From assembly GCA_004557405.1 (NCBI GenBank), contig SFDZ01000008.1, positions 22,134-86,133 on the forward strand: a stretch of 64,000 nucleotides of DNA, given 5' to 3'. This DNA is from Bacteroidales bacterium. Its GTDB lineage: Bacteria; Bacteroidota; Bacteroidia; Bacteroidales; Paludibacteraceae. A program made the translations under genes and the position numbers. The notes beneath the pieces are model-generated. The model was not told where the DNA came from and did not search any database. It worked only from the letters and a program-made list of their open reading frames with translations. Below are positions 41,194 through 49,190 of this stretch, one piece after another; the first letter of the stretch is position 1; each line of letters opens with the position of its first letter.

Positions 41194-42153
41194 TTACCAC
41201 CAAGTTCTAATATTATAGGTAATCGGCTGTTGATTTTCGCCGAATGCTACACCAATATCACGCATAGCCTTGATGTTGGCTTTCTGTATATCTACTTCAT
41301 CTTGCTGTTGTTTGAGAGCAAAATCCCATTCGCGTTGGTCAATCTCTTTTATTCGTTTTGCAATCTCGTTACTTACTGCTATCGCTTCTGCGTACGATTT
41401 GGACGATGGATTGATTTTAGCCAATATAGCACCAGCCTCTTCTCCTTTCTCCGCATTTTGCCCCGCAGCCCATATAGCGCGTGCTTCGGCTAATAGGCGC
41501 GCTCCCTCGTCGTCAATTTTTGATTGATATATGGGAGCGACTGCCGCCATACATTTGTCATAACAATCTTTACATACATCGGGTACTGACATCAGTTTGT
41601 AGATTGCTGCATCATACTCTTGCTTATCCGCTAAAGTCTTTGCCTCGGAGATGATAAAGTCGCACTTGGAGTTATAGTACTCTATAATCTTGGTCTTAGC
41701 TTCATTTACCATATTTTGGAATGCCGGATCAGACGGTTTAATCTTGCGTATTGCCTGCAAATAGGCTGCAGCCTTAGTTTCGCCAAGACCTTGAACCGTT
41801 TGTGAAGCAGTTGCAAACTTGATACCATCAATACCATCTCCGATTATAAAATGTACTTCCAACTGATACTGATACATTTCTTTGGTTGTAACGACAATAT
41901 CTTCGGAAAGAATATCGGCATTGGCTGTGATTATAAATCGTTGGTTTTTACTGCCGGCCAAGCCTTGTTTGGTCAGGACGGTATTCATTTTGTTGAGCAA
42001 CTGCTTGCTTACCTCGCGATTAAATCCAAGGTCCGAATCCACATAGGCAGTTATGGCAATGCGTGCAGCATCGTCGGCATTTCCTAAATCATTTTGAGCC
42101 TGCGAACCTATTGCGTATAGCATTATAAATGCTGCTAACCAATATTTTTTCAT
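41194..42153 (-). CDS. Exported protein of unknown function (gene 5 of envelope operon)
   Basis: I do not recognise a named family. The 319-residue product has a signal peptide (cleavage after GSQA, ~residue 19). An alpha/beta N-terminal domain follows (~25-150), recalling nucleotide-free CsgG/FlpT-like folds in its run of a predicted strand (IAITAYVDSD), a helix, and a second strand (RFIITANADI). Then come helix-rich repeats (~150-285) with four Cys in VPDVCKDCYDKCM and the preceding KCDF, suggesting a helical-hairpin module. It is 5 nt from the DUF6175-like gene, so surely co-transcribed. Probably periplasmic. Confidence 0.6.
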   Translation of the reverse strand: MKKYWLAAFIMLYAIGSQAQNDLGNADDAARIAITAYVDSDLGFNREVSKQLLNKMNTVLTKQGLAGSKNQRFIITANADILSEDIVVTTKEMYQYQLEVHFIIGDGIDGIKFATASQTVQGLGETKAAAYLQAIRKIKPSDPAFQNMVNEAKTKIIEYYNSKCDFIISEAKTLADKQEYDAAIYKLMSVPDVCKDCYDKCMAAVAPIYQSKIDDEGARLLAEARAIWAAGQNAEKGEEAGAILAKINPSSKSYAEAIAVSNEIAKRIKEIDQREWDFALKQQQDEVDIQKANIKAMRDIGVAFGENQQPITYNIRTWW

Positions 42154-42158
42154 TGATC

Positions 42159-43088
42159 TTACTCTCCTATAATTAGTTGTGCTTGTCCCAAACCGCGTGT
42201 TTTCACTTTGCTTGGCACGTTCAACGTTTTAAGGTATTTGCGCAAGCCATTTAACCACTGTTTAGCCTGAACGGCTTTGCCGTTTTCATTAAACAAAGGA
42301 ATGCGTGCAGAATCGTAGTACATCGAAGTTTCAGAAGCGGTTTTCTGGTGATTGCGTCCTGCCACACAGTTGTTGGTCATCCACTCTTCCAATATTTCGG
42401 TCAGTTCACGACCATTCACCTCTGTTTCCAATCCATCTTCCCAACCGGAAAAAGTATTGATACGAACACTTATTTCACGTCCTTTTTCTTGCATATCCAT
42501 AAAATGCTGCATAAGTTGAGCGTTAAAAGCATCTATACTGCTCAACAAGGCCGATTGTATGAGTGTTTGCAAAGGCGCACTCATAACAGGGCCGTACGAA
42601 ATTAAACCCGTCGATGCCACTTGTTTGTTCGTATAAGCATCAAAGGCCGTCAAATCATAAAAAAGCGTTACGCGAGGACCTTGCGTTTCCGTATAATAAT
42701 TGATGTGTAGCGCGATGTCGGGACCGGCAGTTTCCAACAATTTATCATACGCCGAAACATCAATATCCTCATCACCGGCATTGTCCAAAGCAGACTCAAG
42801 ATCTTGACTTGCCAACTGTGCTTCCAAATCGACAAGTTGGAAACCACGATCCTGCATCATTTTTCCGATAGTACGAACTGCAGGACCAAGGTCTTTGTTA
42901 TCGATGAATGCCTTGTCGTATTCTTGTACGCGCACTTCTTTTCCATTGGCTTTAACGACAACCTTTTCAAATCCATTTTGATGGCACCAAGCACGCGAGG
43001 GGAAGACCATCAGGCTTGGTTGTACCGCTTGTGCCAAAAGAGATGAAACAGTGGCAAAAGCCAATAACGATAAAAATAATCTTTTCAT
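42159..43088 (-). CDS. Exported DUF6175-like protein (gene 4 of envelope operon)
   Basis: A 309-residue secreted protein with signal peptide (cleavage near SLLAQA, residue ~20). It begins the mature part with PSLMVFPSRAWCHQNGF, and has DRGFQLVDLEAQL and LFYDLTAFDAYTNKQVAST. This combination matches what I know of DUF6175, a Bacteroidota-specific family of unknown function. The early strand (LMVFPS) and the later Ala-Tyr-Thr-Asn-Lys-Gln segment recall the CsgG/LpoB-like fold of envelope proteins; that is inference. It sits 12 nt after gene 3 and 5 nt before gene 5. Confidence 0.65.
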   Translation of the reverse strand: MKRLFLSLLAFATVSSLLAQAVQPSLMVFPSRAWCHQNGFEKVVVKANGKEVRVQEYDKAFIDNKDLGPAVRTIGKMMQDRGFQLVDLEAQLASQDLESALDNAGDEDIDVSAYDKLLETAGPDIALHINYYTETQGPRVTLFYDLTAFDAYTNKQVASTGLISYGPVMSAPLQTLIQSALLSSIDAFNAQLMQHFMDMQEKGREISVRINTFSGWEDGLETEVNGRELTEILEEWMTNNCVAGRNHQKTASETSMYYDSARIPLFNENGKAVQAKQWLNGLRKYLKTLNVPSKVKTRGLGQAQLIIGE

Positions 43089-43100
43089 AAAATATATAAG

Positions 43101-43592
43101 TTAAAAGAGTGAATTCATGGATTTTATAATGCCATGTTCTTCCAGATATTTACGTAAATCAGAACGATTAACCGTAACTTTAACACCAATTTTGTACTCT
43201 TTTTGCAGTTTGATTTTATCATTTGGTGCGATTGCTCCATTATTGGCAAATTGTACAAAACGCATATATTCGCCACCATCGGCAAAAAACGAACGGAAAA
43301 ATGCGTCGTATTCCAATTCGACAGATTCCGTACCGACCAAAGCGGGATTGTAACCGATTTGTTTGAAAATAACGGCATGCACGGCATTTTTACCTGCTTG
43401 CATAAGTGCAGTATTTTCTTTTTTGGAATAACTCCAAATTTTGAAAATGACATCTTTCCCGTTTTTTGCTACGATATTGAGGTCTTGAACTTCATACCGC
43501 CAAACCAAGGTCTCTTTATCAGCTTTCTTGCCTGCAAACGCAGGTAAGAAAGTGATAATTGCAAGGACACAAGTGATTAGTCTGTATCTCAT
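43101..43592 (-). CDS. Small exported protein, paralogue of the operon's lipoprotein (gene 3)
   Basis: A 163-residue protein with a signal peptide (cleavage after AFA, ~residue 20). It shares a clear pattern with the first gene of the operon (44989-45474): a central QAGKNAVHAVIF helix, then YDAFFRSFFADGGEYMRFV, and a C-terminal strand-helix VTVNRSDLRKYLEEHGIIK. The other protein has QAGKQAVQDVLF, YESFFAKFFADNGEYLKFM and VDRIKLKEYLQENGILK. Unlike that protein it has no lipobox cysteine. It resembles LPP20/FlgP-type envelope proteins only loosely. Function unknown. Confidence 0.65.
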   Translation of the reverse strand: MRYRLITCVLAIITFLPAFAGKKADKETLVWRYEVQDLNIVAKNGKDVIFKIWSYSKKENTALMQAGKNAVHAVIFKQIGYNPALVGTESVELEYDAFFRSFFADGGEYMRFVQFANNGAIAPNDKIKLQKEYKIGVKVTVNRSDLRKYLEEHGIIKSMNSLF

Positions 43593-43599
43593 GATGTTG

Positions 43600-44958
43600 T
43601 TATTTTGCTAATTTCACAAACATACTCGGAGTGGCATTTTTAAACTTGCTCAAATGCGTGCCGATTATTTCCATCGACTCGGCATTTGCATCGGCTTCGG
43701 CTGCATTGTCGATATTTTCATTGTCCCAAACACCATCAACAAAAGCCTCATCGCCTGCCCATTTTACTACTTTAAGAGTCGCTTTGGTATTATATTTTGT
43801 TATTCCCTTTTCGTTGGTAACAGGCTCCAAAAGGAAGAATTTGTCGCCGACTTTCACGCCTTCTTTAGTGCCCATATCGGCAATGATGCCACCTTTTGCA
43901 TCAATACCTAACACAGGTACCATCGGACGAAATTCTTCATACTCTTTTTGCATTTTAGTGAATTGGCGACCAATAGCCTTGTGGCAGGTTTTATAAACCA
44001 TGTGAGCAGCACCTTGTCCTTTGTCTTCTTTCTTCATCATACAAGTGGCATTAGCCGAAGTGTTTCCTATATAGGTCAGATGGAATTTCATTGCATTGAA
44101 TTTGTCCATATCAACTTTACCATCTTTCCAGATAGCATAAAATTCGTTGGCTATCGAATCGTTCCATTCGAGTTTATAAAGCAAGTTATTTGTAAATGCC
44201 GTATAACCTTCTTTCATGGCTTCGTAGGTTTTATCAACAGCCATTTGGGCCGCTACATTGGCAGGAGCGGGTGTAAGAGTTGCAATCATCTGCATGATGT
44301 TACGAACAAATGCGGCTATAGGCTCGTTCTCGTAGAAGTCCAATTTTGTAAAAGCTACATACGTATTCGACATGGTAACATCCGCCAATTCGTTGAAAAG
44401 TTGATATTGGGCACCCATTGTTGTTTGTGCAGCGTCATTGGCTTGATTTTGCGTAGCCGAATAACATGCTAAACGGAAAAGCAACGTATCGGACAGCGAA
44501 CCGTCTTCGCCAATGCTCCACCATTTCCTTACTAATTGGTGAGCAACTTCGTCGGAAATTTTGTCCACTTCCTCTTTCAACGCCTCACGATATTTTTTAC
44601 CTTGAAGCATTTCAATAATGGTTTTCAGTTCGTTAATGCTTTTTCCTTGTAACGATTCGGGGCTGCTGTACATTGCCAACACATCCATAATAGAACCTTT
44701 GGCTGCGCCTACTTCCGTCTTGTCGAAGGGGATAGCAAAATTGTTGTAGAGCGAGGGAAATTCATAGTTTTTCCACGACTCTGCAGCGTAGCCCAAAATT
44801 TCAGGGTCGGCTACTTGTGCGCCACCTTGGGCTGTTTCTGTTGTCATCAACACCATGTGCAACGAAGGACGTTGATACTCTTTGGTTGCTTTTTTTGCAC
44901 TAATAGGCATTGCTACTAATGCAACCGCAGCAACTACGGTCAAGAATTTTTTACTCAT
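43600..44958 (-). CDS. Exported protein with FlgT-like C-terminal segment (gene 2 of envelope operon)
   Basis: A 452-residue secreted protein (signal peptide, cleavage near PISA, ~residue 21). The middle part (~60-330) is helical with no family I can name. The last ~110 residues contain PMVPVLGIDAKGGIIADMG, then EGVKVGDKFFLLEP and LKVVKWAGDEAFV, a beta-rich pattern. It resembles the C-terminal domain of FlgT-like envelope proteins (a G-x-V-x-x-G-D-x-F motif). That likeness is inference. It is separated from gene 1 by 30 nt and gene 3 by 7 nt. Confidence 0.6.
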   Translation of the reverse strand: MSKKFLTVVAAVALVAMPISAKKATKEYQRPSLHMVLMTTETAQGGAQVADPEILGYAAESWKNYEFPSLYNNFAIPFDKTEVGAAKGSIMDVLAMYSSPESLQGKSINELKTIIEMLQGKKYREALKEEVDKISDEVAHQLVRKWWSIGEDGSLSDTLLFRLACYSATQNQANDAAQTTMGAQYQLFNELADVTMSNTYVAFTKLDFYENEPIAAFVRNIMQMIATLTPAPANVAAQMAVDKTYEAMKEGYTAFTNNLLYKLEWNDSIANEFYAIWKDGKVDMDKFNAMKFHLTYIGNTSANATCMMKKEDKGQGAAHMVYKTCHKAIGRQFTKMQKEYEEFRPMVPVLGIDAKGGIIADMGTKEGVKVGDKFFLLEPVTNEKGITKYNTKATLKVVKWAGDEAFVDGVWDNENIDNAAEADANAESMEIIGTHLSKFKNATPSMFVKLAK

Positions 44959-44988
44959 AAGAAGTTGATTATTAAGTTTTAGAAAAAA

Positions 44989-45474
44989 TTATTTAAGAAT
45001 TCCATTCTCTTGAAGATATTCCTTCAGTTTTATTCTGTCCACACAAACCGTTGTAATACAGACTGTTTGTGCGTCAGTTTTAGAGTATTTACTACTTAAA
45101 ACGCGCTTTTCTTTCATTGACATAAATTTCAAATACTCACCATTGTCGGCAAAGAACTTGGCAAAAAAACTTTCATATTTTTCTTTTGCATTTACTTCTG
45201 GCAATAGTGGTTTAAGCATACTTTGAGCGCCAACCCCTGACACACACGGTATTATGGTAAATAGCACATCTTGTACGGCTTGTTTGCCTGCCTGAACATA
45301 AGCATCGGCTGCATTGCGAGCTCTCCCCGAAGCCCTTAACGTGTAAGAACCATCTAACTCGGTTCCTATACATTTCGTTTCAACATCGGTGTATGCACTG
45401 TTTTTATGCACACCACATGAAAGTAATACTCCACAAATTGTAACACACAAAAAGACTCTTTTTTTATAGATCAT
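44989..45474 (-). CDS. Lipoprotein, first gene of the envelope operon
   Basis: A 161-residue lipoprotein with lipobox LLSC at ~17-20 and two further Cys-containing strands. Its core (RNAADAYVQAGKQAVQDVLF; ESFFAKFFADNGEYLKFM; VDRIKLKEYLQENGILK) is paralogous to gene 3 of the same operon. The A-rich helix followed by a hydrophobic strand recalls LPP20-type lipoproteins. ATG 45474 lies about 60 nt after the predicted transcription start. Function unknown; likely anchored in the outer membrane and facing the periplasm. Confidence 0.65.
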   Translation of the reverse strand: MIYKKRVFLCVTICGVLLSCGVHKNSAYTDVETKCIGTELDGSYTLRASGRARNAADAYVQAGKQAVQDVLFTIIPCVSGVGAQSMLKPLLPEVNAKEKYESFFAKFFADNGEYLKFMSMKEKRVLSSKYSKTDAQTVCITTVCVDRIKLKEYLQENGILK

Positions 45475-45540
45475 GTCATCAATTTATTTTATTTGCTCCT
45501 ACTCACTTGCTGGCTTTTCGGTATACTCCAATTTTGATTG

Positions 45541-45548
45541 CAAAAGTA
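45541..45548 (-). promoter_or_regulatory. Promoter of the five-gene envelope operon
   Basis: TACTTTTG on the minus strand between the HTH-gene terminator and the first lipoprotein gene. The -33 box is weak. Confidence 0.6.
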
Positions 45549-45588
45549 TAATATATGTAAATAAGGTGGCGATAAATTGTGTTATGCA

Positions 45589-45612
45589 AAATACTACACT
45601 ATTGTAGTATTT
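45589..45612. terminator. Terminator after the small HTH gene
   Basis: AAATACTACA pairs perfectly with TGTAGTATTT around CTAT, with A- and T-rich flanks on both sides. It touches the stop codon of the HTH gene. Confidence 0.7.
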
Positions 45613-45824
45613 TATTCTACACAATCGATAGTGTCAGCCCATTCACGCAGAAAATTGCGGTGCAGAATGCGTGAAATGCGCACAAGCAGTTGCAGGTCGA
45701 TGTTAGTGCGGGAGAAAATGTCGTATATGTTGGTGCGGTCGCAGTGCAGTTGGTGCGCAAACCAAGTTACGCTGCGCTCTTGGCGGCGTAATTCTTGTTG
45801 TATTTCCTGACCAATATGCTCCAT
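45612..45824 (-). CDS. Small helix-turn-helix protein (XRE-like)
   Basis: A 70-residue protein starting MEHIGQEIQQELRRQERSV. It has the five-helix XRE-like layout (VTWFAHQLHCDRTNIYDIF as helices 2-3, then LLVRISRILHRNF). Such short proteins are frequent in Bacteroidales; targets are unknown. ATG 45824 is preferred to an ATG 33 nt upstream, which lies inside the terminator of the small RNA. It sits 8 nt downstream of that terminator and has no promoter of its own that I can see, so it may depend on read-through. Confidence 0.7.
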   Translation of the reverse strand: MEHIGQEIQQELRRQERSVTWFAHQLHCDRTNIYDIFSRTNIDLQLLVRISRILHRNFLREWADTIDCVE

Positions 45825-45831
45825 ACGGCAC

Positions 45832-46046
45832 AAAAAAACGTGGACTTCACAACCCACGTCTTGAGGCCTTAGGATGCCTGTATAGTCAGATAAGTGCCGT
45901 CCACGTATAACGCAGACGTTCGCATCTTATTTTCGACTATACATTTTTGAAGTTTCCTAAGTTTCAAGACGGTGTCGAATAATAGCAAACGCTATAAAAA
46001 TCAATATGTTACATTAGTTTTATGCCATAATGTAGGGCTTGTATAT
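45832..46046 (-). ncRNA. Candidate structured small RNA, 6S-like
   Basis: A perfect promoter (46053-46083) and an intrinsic terminator (CGTGG/CCACG then seven T, minus strand, ending near 45832) delimit ~215 nt with no ORF. The RNA can fold into a long interrupted hairpin. On plus coordinates 45857-45864 pairs with 45964-45971 (8 bp), 45868-45874 with 45955-45961 (7 bp), 45880-45887 with 45935-45942 (8 bp), and 45890-45894 with 45925-45930. An asymmetric internal bubble and a terminal stem-loop complete it. Two short hairpins lie 5' of it. Long hairpin plus bubble is the 6S RNA plan, and 6S homologues occur in Bacteroidota. The identity is inference; the RNA gene itself is well supported. Confidence 0.6.
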
Positions 46047-46052
46047 TTTTTG

Positions 46053-46083
46053 CAAAGATACGTTTTTTTGATAATTCGACAAA
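46053..46083 (-). promoter_or_regulatory. Promoter of the small RNA
   Basis: On the minus strand TTTG (46083-46080), a 19-nt spacer and TATCTTTG (46060-46053): one of the best consensus promoters in the window. There is no ORF directly downstream. Confidence 0.82.
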
Positions 46084-46116
46084 ATTAGTTGTTATTTGTA
46101 ACCTTTCGTGGCTGTT

Positions 46117-46782
46117 TCAATGCCAATCAATCGGTTCTAACCCATTGGCAATCAGGTAATTGTTTGCCTTCGAAAAATGTTTGCTGCCAAACCATCCGCG
46201 GCTGGCCGACAGTGGCGATGGGTGTACACTTTTGAGTATCAGGTGCTTGGCAGGGTCGATGAATTGCGCTTTTTGTTGTGCATAGTTGCCCCACAGCATG
46301 AATACGATGTGTTCGCGCTGTGTGGCCAAGGCTTTGATGGCGCAGTCGGTGAATTGTTCCCAGCCGTGCCCTTGATGCGAACCGGCGATGTTGGCGCGTA
46401 CGGTCAGTGTGGCGTTGAGCAGCAGTACGCCTTGCCGCGCCCAGCGTTCGAGGTTGCCGTGTGGCAGCGGTTCGATGCCGAGGTCGCTGCGAATCTCTTT
46501 GTAGATGTTGCGCAGCGATGGCGGCAGTTCTATGTTTTCGTTGACCGAGAAACTGAGTCCGTGTGCTTGCCCGATGCCGTGATAGGGATCTTGCCCGATG
46601 ATGACGACTTTGACGCGGTCGAACGGGCAGAGGTCAAAGGCGTTGAAAATGAGGCGCGCCGGCGGAAAAATTTGTTGTGTTTGGTATTCGTGTCGGACAA
46701 AATCGGTGAGTTGCACAAAGTAGGGCTTGTCAAACTCGGCGGCGAGCTGTTGTTTCCAAGTGGTGTCGATGCGTACGTCCAT
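46117..46782 (-). CDS. ung: Uracil-DNA glycosylase
   Basis: Family 1 UDG, which removes uracil from DNA. The 221-residue protein has the water-activating GQDPYHGIGQAHGLSFSV, PPSLRNIYKEI, LLLNATLTV and the DNA-intercalating HPSPLSASRGWFG. ATG 46782 (MDVRIDTTWK) fits Bacteroidales homologues; an ATG 18 nt upstream is also in frame and lies 1 nt after the stop of the preceding ABC-F gene. Likely co-transcribed with that gene. Typical size. Confidence 0.96.
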   Translation of the reverse strand: MDVRIDTTWKQQLAAEFDKPYFVQLTDFVRHEYQTQQIFPPARLIFNAFDLCPFDRVKVVIIGQDPYHGIGQAHGLSFSVNENIELPPSLRNIYKEIRSDLGIEPLPHGNLERWARQGVLLLNATLTVRANIAGSHQGHGWEQFTDCAIKALATQREHIVFMLWGNYAQQKAQFIDPAKHLILKSVHPSPLSASRGWFGSKHFSKANNYLIANGLEPIDWH

Positions 46783-46801
46783 AGTTGTTTTGTGAGGCAT
46801 T

Positions 46802-48685
46802 TTATGCGCGTTCGCTCAATTCGAGCCAACGCATTGTTTTTGTGTCGATTAGGTCGGATATTTCGGCGAATCGTTGCGATTTTTGCATCAGTTCGTCGTT
46901 GTCAAGGCTGCCCGAGGCTAAAGCGTCCTCGAGGGCTTTTTTCTCGTGCTCGAGCGTTTCGATGTCGTTGCCGAGTTGTTCAAATTCGCGTTGTTCGCTG
47001 AAAGTCAGTTTTTTGTGTTCGTCGTGTTTTCGGGGTTTGTTGCTTGTCGCTGTTGGCGATGTTCGGACGGCGTGTTCGTTGTTTTCGGCTTCTTTTAGTT
47101 CGCACCATTCGCGATAGTCGGTGTAATTTCCGGGAAAATCCTGAATTTGACAATTCCCCTTGAATACCAGCAGGTGATCGACCACTTTGTCCATGAAAAA
47201 GCGGTCGTGACTTACCACGATGACGCAGCCTTTGAAGTTGATGAGGTAGTCTTCCAGCACGTTCAGTGTGGCGATGTCGAGGTCGTTGGTGGGCTCGTCG
47301 AGAATCAGGAAATTTGGGTTGCGCATCAATACGGTGCATAGGTAAAGTCGCCGTCGTTCGCCTCCGCTCAATTTGGCAATGAAGTCGTGTTGCCGTTGTG
47401 GCGGAAACAAAAAGTGGGTCAACAGTTGCGAGGCGGTGAGTTTGCGTCCTCCGCCAAGGTCAATCTCTTCGGCAATGGCACGCACGGCATCGATGACTTT
47501 GTCGCGATCGTCGAACGCGATGCCGTTTTGGCTGTAGTATGCAAACCGGACGGTGTCGCCGATGTCGAATCGTCCGCTGTCGGGTTGTACTTCGCCTAAC
47601 AGCATTTTCAGAAAGGTCGATTTTCCGGTGCCGTTTTTGCCGACTATGCCTAATTTTTCGTAGCGTGAGAAGTTGTAATAAAAATTGTCGAGAATTTTGT
47701 AGTCGCCAAAGGCTTTCGAGATGTATTGTGCCTCGAAAATTTTGCTGCCGATGTATGCCGATTTGACGCCTAACGAGATTTGTTTTTCTTCGAATCGTTG
47801 CTTGGCGCGTTGTTCTATGGCGCGAAAGGCATCGATGCGGCTTTGTGCTTTGGTGCCGCGTGCTTGTGGTTGTCGGCGCATCCAATCGAGTTCTTTGCGA
47901 TAGATGTTTTTGGCACGCGCGGTCTCGGCGTTGAAGTTGTCGATGCGTTCTTCGCGTTTTTCGAGGTAGTAGCTGTAGTTGCCTTTGTAGCGGAATAGTT
48001 GCTGTCGGTCTATTTCGATAATGTCGCTGCAAACATGGTCGAGAAAGTATCGGTCGTGCGTAACCATCAGTAGCGTCATTTTCGAGTGGTTGAGCAAATC
48101 CTCGAGCCATTCGACCATTTCCAAATCGAGGTGGTTTGTTGGCTCGTCGAGCAGTAGCAGGTCGGGTTCGGTTATCAGCACATTGGCCAAGGCGAGCCGT
48201 TTTTGTTGTCCGCCGCTCAGTTGTTGTACATTTTTTTGCAGGTCGTGAATGTCGAGTTTCCCGAGTATTTGGCGGATGCGTGTTTCGTAGTCCCAAGCGT
48301 GCAGTCGCTCCATGTCGTTCATGGCGTGTTGCAAGCGCTCGGCGTGCTGCGGGGTGTTGTCGTTTTGCTCGAGCAGCTGTTCGTAGCGGGCGATGGTTTT
48401 CACGGTATCGCTGTCGCCGGCGAAACAGGCTTCGAGCACGGTCATAGTCGGCGCAAATTCGGGCTCTTGCGGCAGAAAACCGACGCGTAAATCGCGATGG
48501 TAGGTGATGATGCCTGTGTCGCAACTCTCTTTGCCGACCAACATACGCAGCAGCGTGGTTTTGCCGGTGCCGTTGCGGGCGACGATGGCTACGCGTTGCC
48601 CTTGTTCGATGCCGAACGAGATGTCGTCGAACAACAGGTCGTTGCCGAAAGTTTTGCTCAGATGTTCTGCTTGCAGATAAACCAT
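46802..48685 (-). CDS. ABC-F family ATPase (Uup type)
   Basis: A 627-residue soluble protein with two ABC domains and no membrane segments. Domain 1 has ARNGTGKTTLLRML and LSGGQQKRLALANVL with LLLLDEPTNHLD. Domain 2 has GKNGTGKSTFLKMLLG, LSGGERRRLYLCTVL and LILDEPTNDLD. A charged linker lies between them (~240-310) and a coiled-coil C-terminus (~545-627) resembles the DNA-binding tail of Uup. ABC-F proteins act on ribosomes, and some give antibiotic resistance, but this one looks like a housekeeping member. It follows a small membrane protein by 13 nt. Confidence 0.92.
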   Translation of the reverse strand: MVYLQAEHLSKTFGNDLLFDDISFGIEQGQRVAIVARNGTGKTTLLRMLVGKESCDTGIITYHRDLRVGFLPQEPEFAPTMTVLEACFAGDSDTVKTIARYEQLLEQNDNTPQHAERLQHAMNDMERLHAWDYETRIRQILGKLDIHDLQKNVQQLSGGQQKRLALANVLITEPDLLLLDEPTNHLDLEMVEWLEDLLNHSKMTLLMVTHDRYFLDHVCSDIIEIDRQQLFRYKGNYSYYLEKREERIDNFNAETARAKNIYRKELDWMRRQPQARGTKAQSRIDAFRAIEQRAKQRFEEKQISLGVKSAYIGSKIFEAQYISKAFGDYKILDNFYYNFSRYEKLGIVGKNGTGKSTFLKMLLGEVQPDSGRFDIGDTVRFAYYSQNGIAFDDRDKVIDAVRAIAEEIDLGGGRKLTASQLLTHFLFPPQRQHDFIAKLSGGERRRLYLCTVLMRNPNFLILDEPTNDLDIATLNVLEDYLINFKGCVIVVSHDRFFMDKVVDHLLVFKGNCQIQDFPGNYTDYREWCELKEAENNEHAVRTSPTATSNKPRKHDEHKKLTFSEQREFEQLGNDIETLEHEKKALEDALASGSLDNDELMQKSQRFAEISDLIDTKTMRWLELSERA

Positions 48686-48698
48686 AATCGTTGTGCGG

Positions 48699-49022
48699 TT
48701 ATTTCAAACGAAAACTGACCCAAATGTCGATGAATGCGCTGATAATAAGCGTGACAGCCCACGCGTTGTTGCCGACGTACATCAAGTAGATGGTGCCGAG
48801 CAGGCAGCCGGAGCCAATCATCAGTTGGGCGTAGAGCCGGCGTGTGCGTTTGTCGTCGGTTTTGGGTAGCGTGATGATGCGCGTAACGACAAATACGATA
48901 GCACTGACAGTAAAAATCCAAAATCCGGCTGTCAGATCGAAAATGTGCAATGCCGCCCCGATGAGAATGCCGATATAACTCGCTATAAATGGAATTTGCA
49001 ATTTTGCAGGGTTGATTTTCAT
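48699..49022 (-). CDS. Small four-helix membrane protein, unknown function
   Basis: A 107-residue protein, MKINPAKLQIPFIASYIGIL, with four predicted transmembrane helices separated by short loops, one basic (TDDKRTRRLYAQ). I do not recognise the family, though similar small proteins lie beside Uup in Bacteroidales. It is the first gene of a unit with the ABC-F and ung genes and has a TAACTTTG promoter box about 30 nt upstream. Confidence 0.65.
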   Translation of the reverse strand: MKINPAKLQIPFIASYIGILIGAALHIFDLTAGFWIFTVSAIVFVVTRIITLPKTDDKRTRRLYAQLMIGSGCLLGTIYLMYVGNNAWAVTLIISAFIDIWVSFRLK

Positions 49023-49050
49023 ACAAAAACAAGGTTGCTCAATAAAAATA

Positions 49051-49058
49051 CAAAGTTA
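49051..49058 (-). promoter_or_regulatory. Promoter of the membrane protein-uup-ung unit
   Basis: TAACTTTG on the minus strand, with a TTG about 16 nt upstream; the leader is about 20 nt. Confidence 0.65.
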
Positions 49059-49190
49059 CGCAAAATCGCGGAAACAACCGCATGTTTTTGCCAAAATATG
49101 CTGAAAATGTTTCGGCGGAGGTTATTGCACCGATTTGGCATTGTTTTTGCTTTTATAAATTATGATATAAGTTATTAAAAAATTACAATT

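Noticed and set aside
45832..46046. The small RNA as a riboswitch or leader of the HTH gene
   Set aside because: It ends with its own intrinsic terminator before the HTH start and has no known aptamer motif; a stand-alone RNA is simpler, though read-through is not excluded.
46783..46800. Upstream ATG for ung at 46800
   Set aside because: It is possible, but homologues begin at MDVRIDTTWK, so I use 46782.
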